From CAYJDR01 sp964368965 (GTDB lineage: Bacteria > Chrysiogenota > Deferribacteres > Deferribacterales > Mucispirillaceae), in contig CAYJDR010000080.1 in the NCBI GenBank assembly GCA_964368965.1, forward strand, positions 1 through 5,126: 5,126 nt of DNA. Reading direction: 5' to 3'. Shown piece by piece: positions 1 through 5,126 of this stretch; within the stretch, counting starts at the first letter, position 1; each line of letters begins with the position of its first letter. The position numbers and the translations under genes were made by a program. The notes beneath the pieces were generated by a model that saw only the letters and a list, made by a program, of their open reading frames with translations, was not told the DNA's origin and searched no databases.

Positions 1-368
1 AGGCGTTCAAGCACTTCAATATCAGCAGCACAGAACTCATAATCGTCTATTTCTGATATGTTTATCCACTTGATTTCTTCATGTTCAAGGTTTTTTGGGG
101 TGCCTTTAACAAGCTTCGCTTTGATGAATGTAAAGTTAATTATCGTGCCATTGATGTTCGCTTCTGCATTATCAAAAATCTCAACAGGCGCAATGGTGAC
201 GTCAAGCTCTTCTTCGCATTCTCTAATGATTGCCTCAAAAGGAGTTTCGCCCTGCTCCACTTTTCCACCTGGCAACTCCCACAATAGCGGTAGTGTAGCA
301 CCCTCTGGGCGTTTGCATATTAACAGTTTTTCATCTTGGCATATTAAAGCTGCAACTACGTTTATCAT
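1..368 (-). CDS. Nudix (MutT-like) hydrolase, C-terminus cut off by window edge
   Basis: Translating the minus strand from ATG at 368 gives an open frame of 122 codons with no stop before the left edge. Seen: a short beta-strand start (MINVVAALI), a WELPGGK stretch at residues 30-36, and a Nudix box at residues 35-57 with G35, E41, R49, E50, E53 and E54 in the expected spacing. These acidic residues bind the metal in this family, which hydrolyses nucleoside diphosphates linked to another group. The WE(F/L)PGGK form and small size resemble the MutT/NudG group that cleans oxidised or modified dNTPs; this substrate is an inference. The usual glycine near the box end is D56. Family members are about 130-140 residues, so probably only 10-20 residues are missing. 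The start is supported by AAGGTGA ending 3 bases upstream. It diverges from the aldo/keto reductase gene; whether it heads an operon cannot be seen. Confidence 0.9.
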   Translation of the reverse strand, partial: MINVVAALICQDEKLLICKRPEGATLPLLWELPGGKVEQGETPFEAIIRECEEELDVTIAPVEIFDNAEANINGTIINFTFIKAKLVKGTPKNLEHEEIKWINISEIDDYEFCAADIEVLER

Positions 369-371
369 GTT

Positions 372-378
372 TCACCTT
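372..378 (-). promoter_or_regulatory. Ribosome binding site of the Nudix gene
   Basis: Reading the minus strand, AAGGTGA lies three bases before the ATG at 368. It is a good Shine-Dalgarno match and fixes the start of this partial gene. Confidence 0.7.
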
Positions 379-391
379 TTACCTTATTTCT

Positions 392-400
392 AATATAGCA
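392..400 (-). promoter_or_regulatory. Candidate extended -10 promoter of the Nudix gene
   Basis: On the minus strand this reads TGC-TATATT, an extended -10 (TGn plus a 5/6 match to TATAAT). Initiation 7 bases downstream would give a leader of about 17 bases that includes the AAGGTGA ribosome site. There is no good -35 at 17 bp, which is typical of extended -10 promoters. A perfect TATAAT also lies upstream (plus-strand 415-420) but lacks a -35 partner and would give a longer leader. The region is very A+T-rich, so chance matches are likely. Confidence 0.4.
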
Positions 401-447
401 AATATTTAATAGAAATTATATACTTATTTTTACATAAGGATATTTTA

Positions 448-476
448 TTGCGAAAATGATAATTTTGGTTTATCCT
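448..476 (+). promoter_or_regulatory. Candidate promoter of the aldo/keto reductase gene
   Basis: TTGCGA (448-453) and TATCCT (471-476) are each 4/6 matches to sigma-70 consensus hexamers and are separated by exactly 17 bp. The start codon follows about 28 bases after the -10, leaving room for the GGGAG ribosome site at 494-498. The match is modest and the background A+T-rich, so this is only a candidate. Confidence 0.3.
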
Positions 477-504
477 ATTTAGGTACATATGATGGGAGAA
501 AGCT

Positions 505-1614
505 ATGAATTTAATGGATACAAAAAAACTAGGGTTCGGCTTAATGCGCCTACCAAAAATAGACAACATATTTGATATTGAACAAATAAAACAAATGGTT
601 GATGCATATATGAATGCTGGGTTCAACTACTTTGACACAGCCTACGTATATGAGGGTTCTGAAGCCGTTACAAAGCAAGCATTAGTTGACAGATACCCAC
701 GCGACAGCTACACGCTTGCCACAAAACTGCACATCGCAATGGCAAAAATAAACTCGAAACAAGAGTGCCTAGACTGTTTTGAAACACAATTAGAACGCAC
801 TGGCGCTGGCTATTTCGACTACTACCTAACGCACTCAATCAGTTCAATAGAAAGCTATAACAAATATAAAGAAATCAGCTTTTTTGATTTCATAAAAGAA
901 AAAAAAGTGCAAGGAAAAATCAAACACATTGGTTTTTCATTCCACGGCGACCCTGATTTATTGAAACTTGTACTTGATGAACAACCAGAAACAGAATTTG
1001 TGCAAATTCAAGTAAACTATCTCGACTGGGATAGCAAACTTATACACTCAGGCGAACTCTATAAAATTTTACGTGAGCGCAACATACCAATAATCATTAT
1101 GGAACCTGTAAAAGGTGGTGCACTTGCTAGCATGTCGCCAGAAATCGAAAGCATATTTAAGGAAGCTAGGCCTGAAAAATCTATAGCATCATGGGCGCTG
1201 CGCTATACTGGCTCGCTTGATGGTATCATGACAATTTTAAGCGGTATGTCAAACATGGAGCAAATGCTTGATAATCTTGACACTTTCACAAACTTTGAAC
1301 CACTCTCTGCTAGCGAACAATCAGTTGTTAAAAAAGTGACGGACACAATATATAACGCTAACCAAATCGCATGCACGGCTTGCAATTACTGCATAGATGG
1401 TTGCCCTCAAAATATTGAGATACCGAAAACTTTTACGTTTGTAAACGCTATCAGGCGCACACCTAACGACAACTTAACAAAAGTATTCTTTAAAGCAATA
1501 CCCACAGAAAATAGCGCCACAGCGTGCATAGAGTGCATGGCATGTGAAGCAGTTTGCCCGCAACACTTGCCTATTGTTGAGCTGCTAAAAAAAGCGCCGA
1601 GTGAATTTGAATAA
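505..1614 (+). CDS. Aldo/keto reductase with C-terminal two-cluster [4Fe-4S] ferredoxin domain
   Basis: This 369-residue protein begins with a complete aldo/keto reductase barrel. The catalytic tetrad is visible as D44 and Y49 (FDTAYVY), K74 (ATKL) and H110 (YLTHS). Near the end are two full CX2CX2CX3CP motifs, C290/C293/C296/C300 and C341/C344/C347/C351, each able to hold a [4Fe-4S] cluster. This fused architecture is common in anaerobes, where such proteins are annotated as ferredoxin-linked or 4Fe-4S aldo/keto reductases; the physiological carbonyl substrate is generally unknown. The clusters suggest electron exchange with a ferredoxin-like partner in the cytoplasm, which is inference. There is no signal peptide. 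The start at 505 is preferred over the in-frame ATG at 514 because GGGAG lies 6 bases upstream of 505. The gene stands alone, diverging from the Nudix gene and ending at an intrinsic terminator, so it is probably monocistronic. Confidence 0.95.
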   Translation: MNLMDTKKLGFGLMRLPKIDNIFDIEQIKQMVDAYMNAGFNYFDTAYVYEGSEAVTKQALVDRYPRDSYTLATKLHIAMAKINSKQECLDCFETQLERTGAGYFDYYLTHSISSIESYNKYKEISFFDFIKEKKVQGKIKHIGFSFHGDPDLLKLVLDEQPETEFVQIQVNYLDWDSKLIHSGELYKILRERNIPIIIMEPVKGGALASMSPEIESIFKEARPEKSIASWALRYTGSLDGIMTILSGMSNMEQMLDNLDTFTNFEPLSASEQSVVKKVTDTIYNANQIACTACNYCIDGCPQNIEIPKTFTFVNAIRRTPNDNLTKVFFKAIPTENSATACIECMACEAVCPQHLPIVELLKKAPSEFE

Positions 1615-1621
1615 TTAAGAT

Positions 1622-1642
1622 AGCCTCTACGGAGGCTTTTTT
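1622..1642 (+). terminator. Intrinsic terminator of the aldo/keto reductase gene
   Basis: AGCCTC (1622-1627) pairs perfectly with GAGGCT (1632-1637) around a UACG loop closed by C-G, a member of the very stable UNCG tetraloop class. Six T residues (1637-1642) follow at once. It begins 8 bases after the reductase stop codon. The T run overlaps the TAA stop (1641-1643) of the convergent flavoprotein gene. Read on the minus strand the same stem is followed by a poor U tract (ATCTTAATTATT), so it would be weaker in that direction. Confidence 0.9.
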
Positions 1643-2846
1643 ATTTGAACTTCTCATGCGCAAATAATGCGCTTTCAGAAAATATAGCTTGCAGATTATA
1701 TCCGCCAGAATCACCATCAATATCTAACACTTCACCAATAAAATACAAGTTATCAACAAGTTTTGATTGCATCGTCTTTTTATCAACCTCTTTTAGCGAA
1801 ACGCCACCAGCCGTCACCATGCATGTTGGGAACGACTCTATCTTTGTGATAGGTATAGCAAATTCGCACAACTGTTCAGATAACACGTTCAGCTTTTTGT
1901 TAGATATATTGCACACGTTTGTAAATGGTTCTGCTTCAATCATTTCAATAAAATAGTGAAGCATTTTTTTAGGCATATCAAACTCTCTTAATGCTGACAT
2001 GATTGTGACATCTTTACAACGCTTTATATGCTCGTCAAACTCATGGCGAGTCATACCTAAAAATCCTAGTTTCAACACATCATCTTTCATAAAATCACGT
2101 GAATTATCAATAATTACTGGACCTGACAACCCTTTATGCGTAATCAATAGCGAACCCGAATATTGCTTCACTTTCTTGTTATTTTGATAGTGATGAACGA
2201 TTGCTTTTTCAAACGCAACACCTGAAAACTCAACTAACGGATGATTTTTCGATTCAATATTTGCAAGCGCAGGTTTTAATGGCACAACTGTATGCCCTAA
2301 CTTTTTTGCAAGCCTTGCACCATCACCTGTAGAGCCAGTACCAGGAAACGAACAACCACCAGTAGTGATCACAACATTTGTAGCATTATATGATTTTTCC
2401 CCTGAATATACGCAGAAATATTTATCATCAACTTTCGATATCTCATCAACTGCACTATTATATTTAATAGTTGCATTTTTAGTTTTATTTAGAAATAATG
2501 CTTTAATATCAGTCGCTTTCATTGATTTTGGGAAGTATTTACCATCTTCTCTGCAAAAAGTTTTCACACCATTGCTATCGAAAAACTTAACTACATCATC
2601 ATTGAAATAGTGATAAAATGCGTTGCGTAAAAATTTGCTATTTTTGCCATATTTCAACAGAAAATCGTTTATGCTACCTGTGTGTGTAAAATTGCACGCA
2701 CCACTACCTGTGATGAGCAACTTTTTTAATGGATCAGTATTTTTCTCAAGGATTAATATTTTTGAGTTACTATCTTGTTCAAATATTTTTATGGCTGTGA
2801 AAAAACCTGCAACACCGCCACCAACTATTATAAAATCATACATCAT
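1641..2846 (-). CDS. BaiN/YhiN (HI0933)-family FAD-dependent oxidoreductase
   Basis: This 401-residue flavoprotein has an N-terminal dinucleotide fold with GGGVAG (G9, G11, G14) and an acidic residue, E34, at the end of the second strand for the FAD ribose. Further family signatures are TGSGACNFT (46-54), TTGGCSFPGTGSTGDG (161-176), TAGGVSLKEV (345-354), and GEVLDIDG followed by GGYNLQ (371-386). Length and motif order match the HI0933/YhiN family (also annotated as aminoacetone oxidase-like). One characterised member, BaiN of Clostridium scindens, acts in bile-acid 7-dehydroxylation, but most members are of unknown function, so that reaction should not be assigned here. It is cytoplasmic, with no signal peptide. 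The ATG at 2846 is followed by a second ATG codon. It begins 2 bp after the HAD gene's TAG, and no clear Shine-Dalgarno is visible, so translation is probably coupled to the upstream gene. It converges on the aldo/keto reductase gene. Confidence 0.93.
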   Translation of the reverse strand: MMYDFIIVGGGVAGFFTAIKIFEQDSNSKILILEKNTDPLKKLLITGSGACNFTHTGSINDFLLKYGKNSKFLRNAFYHYFNDDVVKFFDSNGVKTFCREDGKYFPKSMKATDIKALFLNKTKNATIKYNSAVDEISKVDDKYFCVYSGEKSYNATNVVITTGGCSFPGTGSTGDGARLAKKLGHTVVPLKPALANIESKNHPLVEFSGVAFEKAIVHHYQNNKKVKQYSGSLLITHKGLSGPVIIDNSRDFMKDDVLKLGFLGMTRHEFDEHIKRCKDVTIMSALREFDMPKKMLHYFIEMIEAEPFTNVCNISNKKLNVLSEQLCEFAIPITKIESFPTCMVTAGGVSLKEVDKKTMQSKLVDNLYFIGEVLDIDGDSGGYNLQAIFSESALFAHEKFK

Positions 2847-2848
2847 AG

Positions 2849-3679
2849 CTATTTACTGAACACTTCAAGCTTATGAACTGAGTTGATTTTATCTATAGCT
2901 AGTTTTACTATTTTATGCATGTCACTATCCTCGCCATATTCCGCAGGTGCGATAAAATTTACACGATTATTTGCGAGTAGTTCTTTTGCACCTTCATCGC
3001 CTTTCTCACGGTCATAAACTGCTATCGACTGCCCACCATTAACATTAACAAGCTTCATACATGGTACATCAGTTAAACCATCTCCAACGTATATCATGTT
3101 TTTAAACGGTATGCGCCTTTCATCTTCTGGCTGATATGCGTTCAACTCGACTGCGCTATTTGAGTCGATTTTCAATATCCCCTTATTTATCCTGAATAGG
3201 AACTGAGTTTTAGTAGTATAATTTACGGCAAACTTTGGCCAGCTAATTAATCCGTTATAGTCGTACATAAATTCACATGCGTAAATCTTTTTAAATTTAT
3301 TAGCGATTGATGTGCCTTCAATAATCTCTTTAATGCCTGATGACACGATATAATGTTCCACTTCAACACCGACAGAGTCTGCATATTGGTTGATAAGTTC
3401 AAACCAACTTTCGACGCCTTCAAAATATTCGATACCGTCGCCTAGTTTTACAAATATTTCTTTATTAACAACAACTTTATTCTGTCGGGCTTTTTCAACC
3501 ATCATATACATATAGGCAAGTATGCTGTCCATTTCCTGTTCGTCTGTTAGCTTACCAACCTCACGCCAAAAATCTGCTGGCTGCATGCCCATTTGTGGTA
3601 TAAAGCCATATTCCTGCATGTCTTTCGTGCATAGCGTTTTATCGAAATCATATATTAATGCTACAATTGGTTTGCTCAT
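2849..3679 (-). CDS. HAD-superfamily hydrolase (phosphoserine phosphatase-like phosphatase), substrate unknown
   Basis: This 276-residue protein shows all four HAD motifs: DFDKT (nucleophile D11, general acid D13, T15), the motif II serine in IVSSG (S113), a motif III lysine candidate K157, and GDGLTDVP with D200 and D204 for magnesium. About 95 residues between motifs I and II form a C1-type cap, as in HAD-IB enzymes of the phosphoserine phosphatase type. The protein is longer than SerB and lacks an ACT domain, so a serine-pathway role is not supported. It is best called a cytoplasmic phosphatase of unknown substrate. It is the first gene of a pair with the flavoprotein, 2 bp apart. The start at 3679 has GGAG (plus-strand 3685-3688) five bases upstream and lies about 24 bases below a good promoter. 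Confidence 0.92.
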   Translation of the reverse strand: MSKPIVALIYDFDKTLCTKDMQEYGFIPQMGMQPADFWREVGKLTDEQEMDSILAYMYMMVEKARQNKVVVNKEIFVKLGDGIEYFEGVESWFELINQYADSVGVEVEHYIVSSGIKEIIEGTSIANKFKKIYACEFMYDYNGLISWPKFAVNYTTKTQFLFRINKGILKIDSNSAVELNAYQPEDERRIPFKNMIYVGDGLTDVPCMKLVNVNGGQSIAVYDREKGDEGAKELLANNRVNFIAPAEYGEDSDMHKIVKLAIDKINSVHKLEVFSK

Positions 3680-3684
3680 AAAAG

Positions 3685-3688
3685 CTCC
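3685..3688 (-). promoter_or_regulatory. Ribosome binding site of the HAD gene
   Basis: On the minus strand GGAG is followed by CTTTT and the ATG at 3679. The spacing is good and supports that start. Confidence 0.65.
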
Positions 3689-3709
3689 GTCGTGTTATTT
3701 TCTGCACTA

Positions 3710-3738
3710 ATAATATATTATTTTAGAGTTGTTGTAAA
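3710..3738 (-). promoter_or_regulatory. Sigma-70-like promoter of the HAD-flavoprotein pair
   Basis: Reading the minus strand, TTTACA (3733-3738) matches the -35 consensus at 5/6 and TATTAT (3710-3715) matches the -10 at 5/6, with a 17-bp spacer. Initiation near 3703 would give a leader of about 24 bases that contains the GGAG site. The -10 lies inside a perfect 14-bp A/T palindrome (3709-3722). This is one of the two strongest promoter candidates in the window and suggests that the pair is transcribed separately from the outer-membrane protein gene. Confidence 0.65.
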
Positions 3739-3811
3739 TGGAGAGTTTTTAGACATAATGCGATAGTGATAATTTGAACCAGTTAATACAAAACATAGAC
3801 TATATAGCGCT

Positions 3812-4876
3812 TCAAAATAGCAGTTCAAATGTCACCAAAATGCTTGATCTACCATCTTCACCAGCATACCCACCCTCAACGAGTAAGGCAGTATAAGGCG
3901 TGAATGTATATCTTGCACCTGCAATAAAGTTGATAGGTGACACTAATTCTTGTTTTACGACAAATGACGCTTCACTGTTTGGGTCAATAGCTCCAACTAA
4001 AGCACCTGTTAACCCCTCAAACTTCAATGCATTTAATTTCCCTGTAATCTCTGATGAAACGTATTGCCCCATCAACCCACCCCAAAAACGAAACGGGCGA
4101 TTTAAAAGAGTTGTATTATACCCTACTCGAGCTGAAACAACGAACGTTTTCGTATTATCATTTGCAAAATCGAAATCAGTATATGTATAATTTATATCTG
4201 TTAGAAAAAAGTAATTTTCATATCCACCAGCTAATACGAACCCACCTCCGAAGTTTGTTCCGTCTAAACTTAGCTTTACGTTTTCAGAGGTTTTTACTAA
4301 ACCATTTCCTAAGTAGCTACTTCGAAAAATGGCACGCAATGCAAGTTCAGCAGCTAGCCCTAAACCACTCGCGGGCAATTCTAATTGTGTTAAAGAAGTT
4401 GTGTAAGTATTCGTTTCACCTTTTATTTCGTTAACTAACCCATAAACTTGCAAGAAAGGTAGAACCCACACTCCTGCTCTCACGCCTTTTGTTACAGTTT
4501 TTTCTTCAGATTTTTCTGATGTCACAAGGATATTCGGAGTGCCGTCTGAGTTTAATTTCAAATTAATCCCTGGGACGTTAAATAAATTTTCGGTTTTGAT
4601 ATTTATATAAGTTAGCGAGCCTTCTTGCTGTTGCGCAAACTGGCGTTGGCTTACGTATTGCACTGATAATACTAATGGAGGCTCAAGTGCGTACCCTCTT
4701 TTAGTCGCTTCTTCTTTAAAAAAAGGCAGCCCTGTAAAATGCTCATTTTCTTCTGATAGTTTTTCGATGTCTGTTTGTTGTAGCGTCAGATCAAACGCTT
4801 TTTGTTCTTCTGCTTGCCCGTTAAGGGGAAAAACATTGAAACTTAAAAGCAGAAAAAATATAATAACTTTTCTCAT
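3812..4876 (-). CDS. Probable outer-membrane beta-barrel protein, function unknown
   Basis: This 354-residue protein starts with a clear Sec signal peptide: R2 K3, a hydrophobic core at residues 4-18, and a likely type I cleavage after G20-Q-A22. It contains no cysteine, so it is not a lipoprotein. The mature part is rich in alternating polar and aromatic or hydrophobic strands (for example 131-148, 209-235 and the last 10 residues) and ends in ...VTFELLF, with the C-terminal phenylalanine typical of proteins inserted by the BAM machinery. LPFFKEEATKRGY (50-62), GVWVLPFLQVYGLV (135-148) and GGGFVLAGGYENYFFLTDINYT (210-231) look like conserved blocks. They remind me of uncharacterised barrel proteins of other Gram-negatives, a memory-based impression only. 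There is no pore or transport assignment. The gene is probably monocistronic, with a strong promoter directly abutting the ATG and no Shine-Dalgarno. I found no terminator in the 132 bp downstream. Confidence 0.85.
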   Translation of the reverse strand: MRKVIIFFLLLSFNVFPLNGQAEEQKAFDLTLQQTDIEKLSEENEHFTGLPFFKEEATKRGYALEPPLVLSVQYVSQRQFAQQQEGSLTYINIKTENLFNVPGINLKLNSDGTPNILVTSEKSEEKTVTKGVRAGVWVLPFLQVYGLVNEIKGETNTYTTSLTQLELPASGLGLAAELALRAIFRSSYLGNGLVKTSENVKLSLDGTNFGGGFVLAGGYENYFFLTDINYTYTDFDFANDNTKTFVVSARVGYNTTLLNRPFRFWGGLMGQYVSSEITGKLNALKFEGLTGALVGAIDPNSEASFVVKQELVSPINFIAGARYTFTPYTALLVEGGYAGEDGRSSILVTFELLF

Positions 4877-4882
4877 ATTATT

Positions 4883-4911
4883 AATATAATATATATACTT
4901 ATTTTTGTCAA
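4883..4911 (-). promoter_or_regulatory. Near-consensus promoter of the outer-membrane protein gene, predicted leaderless
   Basis: On the minus strand a perfect TTGACA (4906-4911) is followed by a 17-bp spacer and TATATT (4883-4888, 5/6 match). Only six bases (AATAAT, 4877-4882) separate the -10 from the ATG at 4876, so the standard start point falls on the A of the start codon. No ribosome binding site is present upstream, unlike three of the other protein genes here. Confidence 0.7.
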
Positions 4912-4984
4912 CTAACTTCTATTTTTCGCAATGTTCGACAACAGTTAAATTTTTCACTATCCTGCTCGATGTGTGCCAAAAAAT

Positions 4985-5043
4985 AGATAGTCTTCGCTGC
5001 TCCTGCATACTAGGTCGGCGTTCGCAAGCTTCGAGTTGTGGAC
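4985..5043. other. G+C-rich intergenic patch of unknown nature
   Basis: About 59 bases between the tRNA terminator and the outer-membrane protein promoter are a little over half G+C (32 of the 59 bases counted), whereas the flanking spacer is strongly A+T-rich. It has no start codon with a long open frame and no convincing strong hairpin, only short pairings such as GCG-TT-CGC and TAGT/ACTA. It may be a small RNA, the remnant of a gene or mobile element, or a dispersed repeat unit. The compositional contrast is seen directly; any role is a guess. Confidence 0.4.
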
Positions 5044-5045
5044 AC

Positions 5046-5079
5046 AAAAAAAGGCTAATAACATAAGCTATTAGCCTTT
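5046..5079 (-). terminator. Intrinsic terminator downstream of the tRNA gene
   Basis: AAAGGCTAATA (5050-5060) and TATTAGCCTTT (5069-5079) form a perfect 11-bp stem around an 8-base loop. Read on the minus strand the stem is followed by a continuous T run (the seven A residues at 5046-5052 on the plus strand). It starts 8 bases after the tRNA discriminator base, so it ends the tRNA transcript and insulates the outer-membrane protein gene. Confidence 0.92.
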
Positions 5080-5087
5080 CATCATGA

Positions 5088-5126
5088 TGCCCAAGGCCGG
5101 ACTCGAACCGGCACAGCCTTGCGACC
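5088..5126 (-). tRNA. 3' part of a tRNA gene, probably tRNA-Leu
   Basis: The minus strand shows a canonical T arm: stem GCCGG, loop TTCGAGT, stem CCGGC (plus-strand 5096-5112). The 3' acceptor strand CTTGGGC (5089-5095) and discriminator A (5088) follow. Before the T arm at least 14 bases read as a long variable arm with a GCAA loop between GGTC and GGCT. That indicates a class II tRNA (Leu, Ser or Tyr); reading it as class I would put a T at position 37, which is unlikely. Discriminator A excludes Ser in bacteria, and the T arm and acceptor closely resemble E. coli tRNA-Leu(CAA) as I remember it. Tyr is not fully excluded because the anticodon lies outside the window. The CCA tail is not encoded: TCA follows the discriminator. 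Confidence 0.88.

Noticed and set aside
58..393. Plus-strand open frames of 111 and 68 codons at the left edge
   Set aside because: They are antisense to the Nudix gene, which has an intact signature motif, a ribosome site and a promoter on the minus strand.
390..626. Minus-strand 78-codon frame overlapping the start of the aldo/keto reductase gene
   Set aside because: It covers the divergent promoter region and the first 40 codons of a well-supported gene, its product resembles nothing, and it has no clear ribosome site.
1641..2846. Assigning bile-acid 7-dehydroxylation to the flavoprotein
   Set aside because: The family is widespread outside bile-acid metabolism and no other bai gene is present in the window.
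2849..3679. Naming the HAD gene serB (phosphoserine phosphatase)
   Set aside because: The motifs are general to the superfamily, the length and C-terminus differ from SerB, and the neighbours are not serine-biosynthesis genes.
3739..3811. Possible terminator downstream of the outer-membrane protein gene
   Set aside because: I found no stem longer than about 3-4 bp followed by a T run; the transcript may end by Rho or run into the HAD pair.
3900..4434. Plus-strand frames of 96 and 126 codons within the outer-membrane protein gene
   Set aside because: They lie antisense to a gene with a signal peptide and barrel-like strands, and their products are low-complexity and unlike known proteins.
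4956..4991. Inverted repeat ACTATC/GATAGT upstream of the outer-membrane protein promoter
   Set aside because: It has only 6 bp separated by 24 bases, no T run follows, and it is expected by chance in such sequence.
1..5126. CRISPR array, insertion sequence, toxin-antitoxin or phage-defence system
   Set aside because: No regularly spaced repeats, transposase, terminal inverted repeats, small paired ORFs or defence domains were seen; the genes are common housekeeping or metabolic families.

Overview
The window is a 5.1-kb stretch of A+T-rich bacterial chromosome carrying ordinary metabolic genes, one probable outer-membrane protein and the end of a tRNA gene. A cysteine-free beta-barrel-like protein with a signal peptide and a C-terminal phenylalanine points to a Gram-negative organism. 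The fused ferredoxin-type reductase and the BaiN/YhiN-type flavoprotein fit an anaerobe or facultative anaerobe, possibly host-associated. The tRNA gene does not encode its CCA tail, which argues against close relatives of E. coli. I cannot name a genus from this sequence.

Layout, left to right. On the minus strand, a Nudix hydrolase starts at 368 and runs off the left edge. A 136-bp intergenic region follows, with divergent promoters. An aldo/keto reductase fused to a two-cluster [4Fe-4S] domain lies on the plus strand (505-1614) and ends at an intrinsic terminator with a UACG tetraloop. Convergent to it are two minus-strand genes separated by 2 bp: a HAD-type phosphatase (2849-3679) followed by a BaiN/YhiN-family flavoprotein (1641-2846), apparently one transcript from a good sigma-70-like promoter at 3710-3738. 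Upstream of that pair, also on the minus strand, is the outer-membrane protein gene (3812-4876). Its near-consensus promoter sits so close to the start codon that the mRNA should be leaderless. The right edge holds a G+C-richer intergenic patch, a strong terminator, and the 3' part of a probable tRNA-Leu on the minus strand.

The only well-supported functional coupling is the HAD-flavoprotein pair. The other genes look like independent transcription units. I do not see a defence system, mobile element, CRISPR array or biosynthetic cluster. The observations most worth following are the leaderless promoter, the G+C-rich patch beside the tRNA, and the uncharacterised outer-membrane protein.
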